Origin: an uncultured Erysipelotrichaceae bacterium
GTDB taxonomy: Bacteria; Bacillota_I; Bacilli_A; RFN20; CAG-826
Reading direction: 5' to 3'
Length of the DNA stretch: 33,019 bases
Assembly (NCBI GenBank): GCA_902798595.1
Contig: CADBXE010000017.1
Coordinates: forward strand, 1-33,019
A program made the translations under genes and the position numbers. Below, piece after piece: positions 7,814 to 15,004 of this stretch. Positions within the stretch are counted from its first letter, which is position 1. Every line of letters begins with the position of its first letter. A model generated the notes under the pieces. The model did not search any database and had not been told where the DNA came from. It saw only the letters and a list, made by a program, of their open reading frames with translations.

Positions 7814-10152
7814 TTATTCTACTTTCTTTTCTTCCGCTGGAATGCTTTCAGGTGCTGGTTGTTCTGGTTGTGGTTCAACAGCAACACGGCGTTGTGGTCT
7901 GATATTGACAAGGTTTAAAACAGCATCAACAGAGGCCATTTCTAAGCATTCTCTAAACATAGCATAGCCTTCGTTAACGTAATCTTGTAGTGGGTTGACG
8001 TTAGCGTAACTTCTCAAGAAGATTGCTTCTCTTAATCTCGCCATGGAGTCAATGTGTTTAGTCCAGTTTTGGTCAATACAATGTAAAACGACTGAACGTT
8101 TAATGTTGTCTTTATCAGCATCTTCAACATCCCATTCCTTAAGGAGTTGTTCAAATCTTTCTCTAATAATGATAGCTAAGTCTGGTGCGATATCATCGAC
8201 TGGAGCGTCATCATATAAGTTTGGCTTAATTGTGCCACTTGGTAAGAATCTTGGTTCTACAACCTTAACTAATTGTTCACCAGAAATTAATTCATCATTA
8301 CTGTCGGCAGGTATGCCTTTCTTAGCAAGGAATTCACCAGTTGTTTTGAAGATATCATCCATGATATCGTCGATGTTTTTACCTTCGATAATTCTATCTC
8401 TCTTGTCGTAGACAATTTGTCTTTGTTTGGCTAAAACGTCATCATATTCAAGCAAGCTCTTACGAGTATCGAAGTTTTGGCCTTCAATCTTCTTTTGAGC
8501 AGATGTAATAACGTTGGTAATCATTTTGGCTTCTAAAGCTTCATCACCAAAGTTCTTTTCAATGTAATTTCTAATGGAATCAGCGGCGAATCTCACTAAA
8601 AGTGTATCGTCGAAGGAAACGTAGAATCTGGAGAAGCCTGGATCACCTTGACGGCCCGAACGACCACGTAATTGATTATCAATACGTCTGGATTCATGTC
8701 TTTCTGTGCCGAAAACGCAGAGACCACCAAGGGCTCTCACTTCATCATTAATCTTAATATCGGTACCACGACCAGCCATGTTAGTGGCAAGTGTAATGGA
8801 ACCTTTTTCACCAGCGTGTGAGATGATTTCCGCTTCACGTGCGTGGTTTTTCGCGTTCAACATTTCGTGTGGTAAGCCCGCTTCTGTTAATAAGGCGGAA
8901 ATTTCTTCAGAAGATTCAACGGAGACAGTACCAATTAAGATTGGTTGGCCTGTTTCATGACGTTCTTTAACTTCCTTAATTAAAGCAGCGAGTTTTGGAC
9001 CTTTATGTGCGTAGACATAGTCTAATGCGTCAATACGTTGGATAGGTCTATTTGTAGGAATACATACAACACGCATGTTGTAAATCTTACGGAATTCTTC
9101 TTCTTCGGTTTTGGCGGTACCAGTCATACCAGCGAGTTTATTGTATAAACGGAAGAAGTTTTGATATGTAATCGTCGCCATCGTGACGGTTTCTTGTTTA
9201 ATCTTAACGTTCTCTTTGGCTTGAACAGCTTGGTGTAAACCATCAGACCATTCACGACCTGGAAGAACACGACCAGTGAATGGGTCAATAATTTGAACTT
9301 CGCCTTCGGCGTCCACTAAGTAGTCAACGTCTCTAGCCATAATAAAGTTCGCTTTTAAAGCGTTGTGGATTCTGTGAACTAAATCAGCGTATTCTGGATC
9401 GTATAAGTTTTGGATACCAAACATACGTTCTGCTTTGGATTGACCATCTTCAGTTAAGTGAACTGTCTTTTCTTTAACATCAATGGAATAATCTTTTTCT
9501 TTCTTTAATGTCTTACAGAATCTGTCAGCAACTGTGTATTGAGAAGCACTTGTTTGTGCGCCACCAGAAATAATTAATGGTGTTCTACTTTCGTCGATTA
9601 AGATGGAGTCAGCTTCGTCAACGATACAGAAGTTTAAGCCTCTTAAGACACGATGTTCCATGTCTGTGGCCATGTTATCTCTTAAGTAGTCGAAACCTAA
9701 TTCAGAGTTTGTGGTATATGTAATATCACATAAGTAGGCTTCTTTCTTTTCTCTAGTTGATTTTGTACGAGCATTAACACCAACAGTTAAGTAATAACGT
9801 GTAAGCCTTTGCCTGATAACGCGTTAAGATAAACCGCCATTGTACATGTTAAAGTTTTACCTTCACCAGTTTTCATTTCAGCGACATCGCCATTATGTAA
9901 AACTAGGGAACCAATAATTTGGACTTTGTAAGGGAATTCACCAATACAACGTTTAGCAGCTTCACGAGCAACCGCAAAAGCTTCGTATTTAATATCATCA
10001 AGGGTTGCGCCCTTGGCTAATAAATCTCTAAAGTATGGAGTTTTGGCTTGTAATTCTTCATTGCTGAGCGCAGCCATTTCACTTTCATAAGCGATGACTT
10101 TTTCCGCTTCGCGTTGATATTTCTTAATAAGCCTTCTGTCGAAAAATCCCAT
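7814..10152 (-). pseudogene. secA: secA, preprotein translocase ATPase, interrupted by a deletion/frameshift as written
   Basis: SecA drives proteins through SecYEG with ATP. The N-terminal part (ATG at 10152; 121 codons) runs from [15 protein letters not shown] through Walker A ([10 protein letters not shown]) to GKGLHVIT and then hits TAA at 9789-9787. Homology resumes in another frame at LTVGVN (about 9790) and continues through DITYTTNSELGFDYLRDNM, VDEADSILIDESRTPL, TNMAGRGTDIKI and QLRGRSGRQGDPG to the stop at 7814. About 21 residues normally present between HVIT and LTVGVN (the VNDYLA-RD-WM region) are missing, together with one extra base, so roughly 64 nt are absent. The total would otherwise be near 800 residues. 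The C-terminus lacks the Cys-rich SEC-C tail and ends in a Pro/Glu-rich stretch. A true null is unlikely in an essential gene; assembly error or strain mixture is the more likely cause. Confidence 0.88.
9786..9792 (-). other. deletion junction inside secA
   Basis: The upstream reading frame's last sense codon ACT (9792-9790) abuts TAA, while the downstream frame begins with TTA at 9790-9788. The two frames share base 9790. Given the 21-residue spacing usual in SecA, a 64-nt loss is implied. This is a single point event; both flanks look intact and well conserved. Confidence 0.75.
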
Positions 10153-10220
10153 TTTCTAATACCGATCACATCAAATATGTGCCTTTCTTTATAAAAAGAA
10201 TGTCAAGCATTCGCTTAAAT

Positions 10221-10249
10221 ATAATATCAATCCATCATGTACTTGTCTA
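10221..10249 (-). promoter_or_regulatory. putative promoter of the secA-prfB-uvrB operon
   Basis: On the minus strand TAGACA (-35, 10249-10244), a 17-base spacer and TATTAT (-10, 10226-10221) match sigma-A-type consensus at five of six bases in each box. It lies in the 104-base gap between comFC and secA and gives a leader of about 60 bases. No strong SD stands right before the secA ATG. No terminator hairpin follows comFC, so read-through from the comF operon is also possible. Confidence 0.6.
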
Positions 10250-10256
10250 ACACAAA

Positions 10257-10937
10257 TTAATTTGTATTAGTTTGTTTTGGCTTTGTTTTAGCAATAACAA
10301 GCACTTCAATTCGCTTTGGATTGAGCTTTTCCACTAGGTTTATTGCGGATTTAATTGTGCTTCCTGTAGTGTAAACGTCATCCACTAACAACACTTTCTT
10401 TTTTCTTAAATCTGGATGAGCGGATAACGCTAAATATTTATAGACTTTATGTCTTGAATTAACTGTGCTAATTGCTTGCTTATGTTTCTCGGTTTTTTCT
10501 AATATTTCTAGCATCGTTAATCCAAGATTTTTATAGATCTCCACAACGTGGTTAAATCCTCTTTCTTCATCTTCCTTTTTATATGAAGGAACAGGAATTA
10601 CTACATAGCCTGAATATCGAAGCTTTATCTCCTTAGCAAACATAGAGATAAATGCTTTATTTAGCTCATAGTCATAGCAGCCTTTATACTGGTAAATTAG
10701 TTTCTTAATAAAAGGATTATAGTCATAGATAGATGTCGCGTTATGACCCTCCGCTTTAAGCTTAATGAACTTTGGTCGCATTTCATTCTGACATGTACGA
10801 CATATTGGTATCTTTTCGTTCAAAATATGGCACATGTCATTTAATTTAATCTCTTTAAAGCATATGAGGCAGTTTCTTGTTGGCGGTAACAATTTCTGCC
10901 ACCGCTCTTTGCATTTCTTTATTATTTTCCCGAGCAA
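10257..10937 (-). CDS. comFC: ComFC-like phosphoribosyltransferase-fold competence protein
   Basis: A ComF/GntX family protein of 226 residues: an N-terminal Cys4 zinc-binding unit (NCLICF, then ICRTCQ) followed by a PRTase fold with the PRPP-type motif VLLVDDVYTTGST near residues 178-190. In naturally competent bacteria it helps import or process single-stranded DNA with ComFA. The start at 10937 is a TTG with a good upstream SD (GGAGAGGTGA). It lies inside the end of comFA, an overlap of 83 bases, and no ATG occurs before the first Cys pair. Translational coupling to comFA is clear. No other competence gene is in the window, so function in DNA uptake is inferred from the family. Confidence 0.85.
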   Translation of the reverse strand: MLGKIIKKCKERWQKLLPPTRNCLICFKEIKLNDMCHILNEKIPICRTCQNEMRPKFIKLKAEGHNATSIYDYNPFIKKLIYQYKGCYDYELNKAFISMFAKEIKLRYSGYVVIPVPSYKKEDEERGFNHVVEIYKNLGLTMLEILEKTEKHKQAISTVNSRHKVYKYLALSAHPDLRKKKVLLVDDVYTTGSTIKSAINLVEKLNPKRIEVLVIAKTKPKQTNTN

Positions 10938-12009
10938 GGAATATCACCTCTCCTTCTGGTGCTTCTTTCTTTCGACCAACCCTACCAGCAATTTGAATTA
11001 AGGCGTGCGAATCATATACGGGGTGATCGCTTTGATAAACAATGACTTGTAAATCTTTTACAGTAACGCCTCTTTCTAAAACTGCAGTAGTTACTAAATA
11101 GCGGTACTTTTTAATCCTGAATCTTTTGATAATTTCATCGCGGTTTTCGCAGTGTGAATTAATATATCCGCCCTGAGGAAAAAACACTTTCAAAAACTTA
11201 TATAACTTAATCGATAAATCAATCGTTGGAACGAAAATAAAAACTTGCTTAAACATCTTTAAAAATCTCGATGTTTCTTTTACTAGTTTGTAGTTTAAAT
11301 ATAATAAGTTACCTTTAACAATCTTTGGAACAGGTAAAGGCTTACCATGAAATCTCGAATATAGTTCCAAGATTGCGTGACCAGATTTTGAAAAATACTC
11401 CAAAATATCATCCGACGGAGTCGCTGACATTAAGACATAATGGCCTTTAATACTACGCTTAAAAAATATTTCTAATATCTCACTACCTTTAAAAGGAAAA
11501 GCATCTATCTCATCCATAATCAATAAATCAAAATAACGCTCATATCTAAATAATTGATGGGTGGTAAGAACCACTAGATCTCCTTCTAAACACTTTGTGT
11601 TTCCACCATAAACCGCTGTTGAATCATTTTTATTAAATATCTCCGCGAAGCGGTAATATAATTCAACACAAACGTCACGTCTAGGAACGGCGAAGCCGAC
11701 TCTTAGTTTGTTTTCGATACAGTAAGAAATAATCTCAAGGCATATTTCGGTCTTACCACTACCACATACAGCATGAACCAATGTGTCAACGCCACTTTTA
11801 AAGTTTGAAACAAGTTGGTTCGATAGTCGTTTTTGATCATCGGATAGTTCATAGCTAAGTGAATATTCTGACTTATCGGAAATAATAAAATCACCTGTTG
11901 GCTCTTGACCCCGAAATGCTATACATTTTCGACAATAGACTTGGCCATTTTTTTCTCCTAAATAAAGAGGATTAGTATTCCCACATATTGGACATTTATA
12001 GTCTTTCAC
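10855..12009 (-). CDS. comFA: ComFA-like DNA helicase/translocase
   Basis: An SF2 DEAD-like ATPase of 384 residues associated with transport of single-stranded DNA into competent cells. A zinc finger at the N-terminus uses C6, C9, C26 and C29 (KCPICG, YCRKC). It is followed by Walker A GSGKTE, Walker B as DEID (LLIMDEIDAFPF), motif III SATPS and motif VI QIAGRVGR. The start codon is GTG at 12009 (GTGAAAGACTAT), 21 bases after the stop of the upstream unknown gene. AAGG stands about 14 bases upstream. It forms an operon with comFC, which it overlaps. The length is slightly short compared with Bacillus ComFA because the N-terminal extension is small. Confidence 0.88.
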   Translation of the reverse strand: MKDYKCPICGNTNPLYLGEKNGQVYCRKCIAFRGQEPTGDFIISDKSEYSLSYELSDDQKRLSNQLVSNFKSGVDTLVHAVCGSGKTEICLEIISYCIENKLRVGFAVPRRDVCVELYYRFAEIFNKNDSTAVYGGNTKCLEGDLVVLTTHQLFRYERYFDLLIMDEIDAFPFKGSEILEIFFKRSIKGHYVLMSATPSDDILEYFSKSGHAILELYSRFHGKPLPVPKIVKGNLLYLNYKLVKETSRFLKMFKQVFIFVPTIDLSIKLYKFLKVFFPQGGYINSHCENRDEIIKRFRIKKYRYLVTTAVLERGVTVKDLQVIVYQSDHPVYDSHALIQIAGRVGRKKEAPEGEVIFLARENNKEMQRAVAEIVTANKKLPHML

Positions 12010-12030
12010 TTGGTTTTTCTTGCCTTTTTT

Positions 12031-12399
12031 TCAATCTTTTGTTTTAATCTTTTTAGATGGTGTGTGCCCCTTTGGGGATAAAGCAGTCTTGCTTTCCACC
12101 ATTTTTTCTTTTATAAGAGAGACAAAGACATCGATTTTTATTTCATCCGAGATGACAAGCCTATATTTTTTGAGTTCTTGCCCTCTGTGTCTTAATTTAT
12201 CTTTTCTTAAATATCTTCTGAAATAGCTCTTCCCGCCTTGAGATGGATTTGGATTCACGTCTAATACTTCATAGCTGCCATTTTTTGTTGGACTTGAAGT
12301 GATTTCTATATTCTCCCAAGTCCCATCTTCCAAAACACTTATCTCAATTGATGGGTGATATTTTGTTCTTTTATTTTTATAAAATTTGTATTTGCTCAT
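12031..12399 (-). CDS. small conserved-looking protein of unknown function, first gene of the comF operon
   Basis: A 122-residue protein I do not recognise. It is soluble and very basic. Its beta-like N-terminal half (HPSIEISVLEDGTWENIEITSSPTK) is followed by a basic helical region (SYFRRYLRKDKLRHRGQELKKYRLV) and a Lys-rich tail. The SD GAAGGAGAA directly precedes the ATG, and the stop is TGA, one of few in the window. Its position 21 bases upstream of comFA suggests co-expression with the DNA-uptake genes. A nucleic-acid-binding role would fit the charge pattern, but this is only inference. Confidence 0.7.
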   Translation of the reverse strand: MSKYKFYKNKRTKYHPSIEISVLEDGTWENIEITSSPTKNGSYEVLDVNPNPSQGGKSYFRRYLRKDKLRHRGQELKKYRLVISDEIKIDVFVSLIKEKMVESKTALSPKGHTPSKKIKTKD

Positions 12400-12423
12400 T
12401 CTTCTCCTTCAATATATGAGGCA

Positions 12424-12458
12424 ATAAAAAAGCCCCTCTACTTAATAAATAGGAGGGG
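12424..12458 (-). terminator. intrinsic terminator after rpiB
   Basis: Read on the minus strand, CCCCTC with a bulged C, then TA, pairs across a loop with TAGAGGGG, followed by C and TTTTTT (A-run at 12426-12431 on the plus strand). It closes the prfA-prmC-rpiB operon and stands just upstream of the unknown gene at 12399, which must therefore have its own promoter or use read-through. Confidence 0.8.
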
Positions 12459-12486
12459 TAATTGATTTTTTTCCTAAAAAGTTGAA

Positions 12487-12924
12487 TTATTTTTCTAAAT
12501 CATTAATCATTTGCACTCTTGTGGCGTGTCTTCCACCTGCAAACGGAGTATTTAAGAAGATATCAACTCTTTCACAAGCTTCTTCCAATGAAACATAATT
12601 AGCACCAAATCCAATAACATTTGCGTCATTATGTTCACGCATTAATCGTGCCACATCCGCGTTATATGCCAATCCAGCACGCACGCCCTTGACTTTATTC
12701 GCGGCAATGACAATACCTTCACCGGTTGTGCAAACAACGATACCGAATTTACAAACACCATCAGCCACTAATTTCGCAGCTTTAGCACCAAATTCTGGAT
12801 AATGACAAGAGTCAGAATTATATGTACCAACATCGATAATTTCAAAACCCTTAGCAGCTAAATGCTGTTTAAGGCCTTCTTTTAATTTGAAACCACCGTG
12901 ATCAGAACCAATTGCTAATTTCAT
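12487..12924 (-). CDS. rpiB: Ribose-5-phosphate isomerase B
   Basis: An RpiB/LacAB-family isomerase of 145 residues, interconverting ribose 5-phosphate and ribulose 5-phosphate in the pentose phosphate pathway. The N-terminal IGSDHGGFKLK supplies the Asp/His pair. The active-site loop is VVCTTGEGIVIAANKVKGVRAG, with Cys as the likely base; the usual CGTGIG is CTTGEG here. REHNDANVIGFGAN contains the conserved His-Asn-Asp. It ends the prfA-prmC operon, 35 bases after prmC. The SD (AAAGG) is separated from the ATG by an 18-base perfect AU palindrome. A LacA/LacB-like hexose-phosphate isomerase role is possible but less likely without lac-type neighbours. Confidence 0.9.
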   Translation of the reverse strand: MKLAIGSDHGGFKLKEGLKQHLAAKGFEIIDVGTYNSDSCHYPEFGAKAAKLVADGVCKFGIVVCTTGEGIVIAANKVKGVRAGLAYNADVARLMREHNDANVIGFGANYVSLEEACERVDIFLNTPFAGGRHATRVQMINDLEK

Positions 12925-12925
12925 A

Positions 12926-12943
12926 ATATTATTATAATAATAT
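12926..12943 (-). repeat. perfect 18-base AU palindrome between SD and start of rpiB
   Basis: ATATTATTATAATAATAT is self-complementary over all 18 bases and can form a seven-pair stem with a TATA loop. It fills the gap between the SD and the rpiB ATG. Unfolded, the SD is about 18 bases from the ATG, which is too far; folded, it lies next to the ATG. Translational or temperature control is possible. Confidence 0.55.
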
Positions 12944-12959
12944 CCTTTCTAATTATCTA

Positions 12960-13793
12960 TTACTTTTTCCCTTTGATATAGAGGAAGCGAGTTTTATTAT
13001 ACAAATCTTTTTCAAAATAGAAAGAACAACCTTGGCAGTATTTATTTATTAAGCCTGTTAATGCTTCTTCTTGGTCTTCGCCTATTTCAAACGCAATGAT
13101 GAATTCGTCGCTGACGATTTTTAAATAATCTTGAAGCACTTTTTCATAGAATAATGTACCTGGTTTAGCGAGTAATGCTAGATGTGGCTCTTGCTTCCAA
13201 GTTTTCTCATCAATCGTGGCCTCGTTTTCGATATATGGAGGGTTACAAATAACGACATCAAATCGATCCACGTGGTCGCTAAATGGTTCCAACATGTCAC
13301 CTTGTACAGTGGTCGCGTTTGTTAACTGGTGTTCTTTGATATTTCTATTTGCAACCGCTAAAGCTTCGCTAGAAATATCAGATAAAACGATTTCACTACT
13401 AGTAAAAATATGAGCAAGACTAATACCAATACAACCACTGCCAGTGCAGACATCCAAAATCTTTAAATTGTCGTTATGGAAAGTGTTCTTAATTAATCTC
13501 GCGGTATTAAGCACTAATTGTTCGGTTTCTTGTCTTGGAATTAAAACATTCTTATCAGCATAAAAAGGCTTAGACAAAAAGTAAGCCTTATTAAATATAT
13601 ATTCAATCATTTCACCATTTTGGTAGCGGTTCATCGCACTAACAAATTGGTTTTCTTCTTTGATTTCTTTATCAAAATTATTAGTTAGAGATAAATGGTC
13701 GAAACCATTGATTTCTTCAAGCGCAAAGTAGATAACTGTATCAGGTATACCTTCTTTTTTATATTGAAAGTATAGTTCACGGTTTGTGGACAT
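12960..13793 (-). CDS. prmC: PrmC, release factor glutamine N5-methyltransferase
   Basis: This methylates the Gln of the GGQ loop in RF1 and RF2. In the 277 residues, the N-terminal helical release-factor-binding part (about 1-90) contains RQETEQLVLNT. The SAM fold shows ILDVCTGSGCIGISLA (motif I) and the catalytic NPPY (CNPPYIENEA). The ATG at 13793 lies three bases after the prfA stop, so enzyme and substrate are co-translated. That order is common in Firmicutes. The length and motifs are complete. Confidence 0.94.
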   Translation of the reverse strand: MSTNRELYFQYKKEGIPDTVIYFALEEINGFDHLSLTNNFDKEIKEENQFVSAMNRYQNGEMIEYIFNKAYFLSKPFYADKNVLIPRQETEQLVLNTARLIKNTFHNDNLKILDVCTGSGCIGISLAHIFTSSEIVLSDISSEALAVANRNIKEHQLTNATTVQGDMLEPFSDHVDRFDVVICNPPYIENEATIDEKTWKQEPHLALLAKPGTLFYEKVLQDYLKIVSDEFIIAFEIGEDQEEALTGLINKYCQGCSFYFEKDLYNKTRFLYIKGKK

Positions 13794-13796
13794 ATA

Positions 13797-14870
13797 TTAC
13801 TCGCCCGCTAATTTTGTGGATTGGTCGTAATGGATTAACGCTTCAATAACTTCATCTAATTCGCCTTCGATAACGCGATCAAGTTTTTGAATAGTGAAAC
13901 CAATACGGTGATCGGTCACACGGTTTTGTGGATAGTTATATGTTCTAATCTTTTCACTTCTTTCACCGGTACCGATTTTTAGTTTACGTTCGTTGCCAAT
14001 TCTTTCTTGTTGCTCCGCTAACATGTTGGCGTACATCTTTGTACGTAACATTTGCATAGCAATTTCTCTATTTTGGATTTGAGATTTTTCAGTTTGGCAA
14101 GCAACAACAGTACCTGTTGGGATGTGGGTAATACGGACAGCGGATTCTGTCTTGTTAACGTTTTGACCACCCGCACCTTGAGAGTGATATGTATCAACTT
14201 GTAAGTCGTTAGGATTAATTTGAATATCGATTTCTTCCGCTTCAGGCATAACTAACACTGTGGCAGTACTTGTGTGGATACGTCCAGAAGCCTCTGTCTT
14301 AGGAACTCTTTGAACACGGTGAGCGCCGCTTTCAAATTTGAGTTTTGAGAAGACGCGATTTCCACTGATTTTGAACGAAATCATTGCAAAACCCCCAGAT
14401 TCTGAAGGATTTTCATCTAAAATTTGAATCTTCCAACCTTGTGATTCTGCGTATCTTGTATACATTCTGAAAAGGTCACCAGCAAAGATGTTTGCTTCAT
14501 CTCCACCAACAGCGCCTCTGATTTCAACGATAATATCTTTATCATCATTAGGATCTCTTGGAAGGAGCATTTCTCTTAATTCTTCAATGAGTTGTTCTTG
14601 TTCAGCTTCAAGGCGTTTAATTTCTTCTTTGCCCATTTCCGCTAAATCTGGATCAGAATCATGTGCCATTTCTTTTGCAGCTTCGATATCTTCTTCGTTT
14701 TTTGTATAACGATTAAAAGCTTCAACTTGTGGTTCCAAGTTAGCTCTTTCTTTCGAGATCTCTTTAAATTTAGACATATTTTTCATAATGCCATCGCTCA
14801 CCAATTCGTCATCAATTTCTTTGAGACGTTTACTAGCGGCGATTAGACGTTGACGCATGCTTTCTTCCAT
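13797..14870 (-). CDS. prfA: Peptide chain release factor 1
   Basis: RF1 ends translation at UAA and UAG. The 357-residue product begins MEESMRQRLIAASKRL at the ATG at 14870, with SD AGAGGA eight bases upstream. A longer frame to 14906 lacks an SD. The GGQ loop is in [18 protein letters not shown], and the stop-codon recognition region includes RVPKTEASGRIHTST. It heads an operon with prmC and rpiB and is divergent from dnaX. Confidence 0.94.
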   Translation of the reverse strand: MEESMRQRLIAASKRLKEIDDELVSDGIMKNMSKFKEISKERANLEPQVEAFNRYTKNEEDIEAAKEMAHDSDPDLAEMGKEEIKRLEAEQEQLIEELREMLLPRDPNDDKDIIVEIRGAVGGDEANIFAGDLFRMYTRYAESQGWKIQILDENPSESGGFAMISFKISGNRVFSKLKFESGAHRVQRVPKTEASGRIHTSTATVLVMPEAEEIDIQINPNDLQVDTYHSQGAGGQNVNKTESAVRITHIPTGTVVACQTEKSQIQNREIAMQMLRTKMYANMLAEQQERIGNERKLKIGTGERSEKIRTYNYPQNRVTDHRIGFTIQKLDRVIEGELDEVIEALIHYDQSTKLAGE

Positions 14871-14894
14871 AGTAGTTTCCTCTGACCGTCTAGT

Positions 14895-14922
14895 ATTGTA
14901 ACACAACTCTTCTTTTAGGCAA
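14895..14922 (-). promoter_or_regulatory. putative prfA promoter
   Basis: Minus strand: TTGCCT (-35, 14922-14917), a 16-base spacer and TACAAT (-10, 14900-14895), 24 bases before the prfA ATG. The match is four of six at -35 and five of six at -10. It is divergent from the dnaX promoter. Confidence 0.5.
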
Positions 14923-14975
14923 ACAGCGAAATATTTCCATTAATAGAATATTAACATTTCTTTATGACCGGCTTT

Positions 14976-14986
14976 TGGTATATACT
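14976..14986 (+). promoter_or_regulatory. putative extended -10 promoter of the dnaX operon
   Basis: TGG TATATA (or TATACT at 14981-14986) lies 18-20 bases before the dnaX start, so the leader would be very short and just include the SD AGGTGA (14993-14998). The -35 (TTCTTT) is weak. No SRP RNA gene, often found upstream of dnaX in Bacilli, fits in this 98-base gap. Confidence 0.4.
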
Positions 14987-15004
14987 TAACACAGGTGATT
15001 TTAT

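Noticed and set aside
8043..8411. Open frame of 122 codons on the plus strand
   Set aside because: Antisense shadow of the conserved SecA C-terminal region; Ser/Leu-rich low-complexity translation.
10197..10211. GAATG-CTTGA-CATTC hairpin with TTGACA on the minus strand upstream of secA
   Set aside because: The stem is only five pairs without a T-run, and TTGACA has no -10 at 16-18 bases; the TAGACA/TATTAT pair is a better promoter.
14881..15004. Possible SRP (4.5S/scRNA) gene upstream of dnaX
   Set aside because: The gap is short, AT-rich and lacks the long stem and GGAA tetraloop; it is filled by two divergent promoters.
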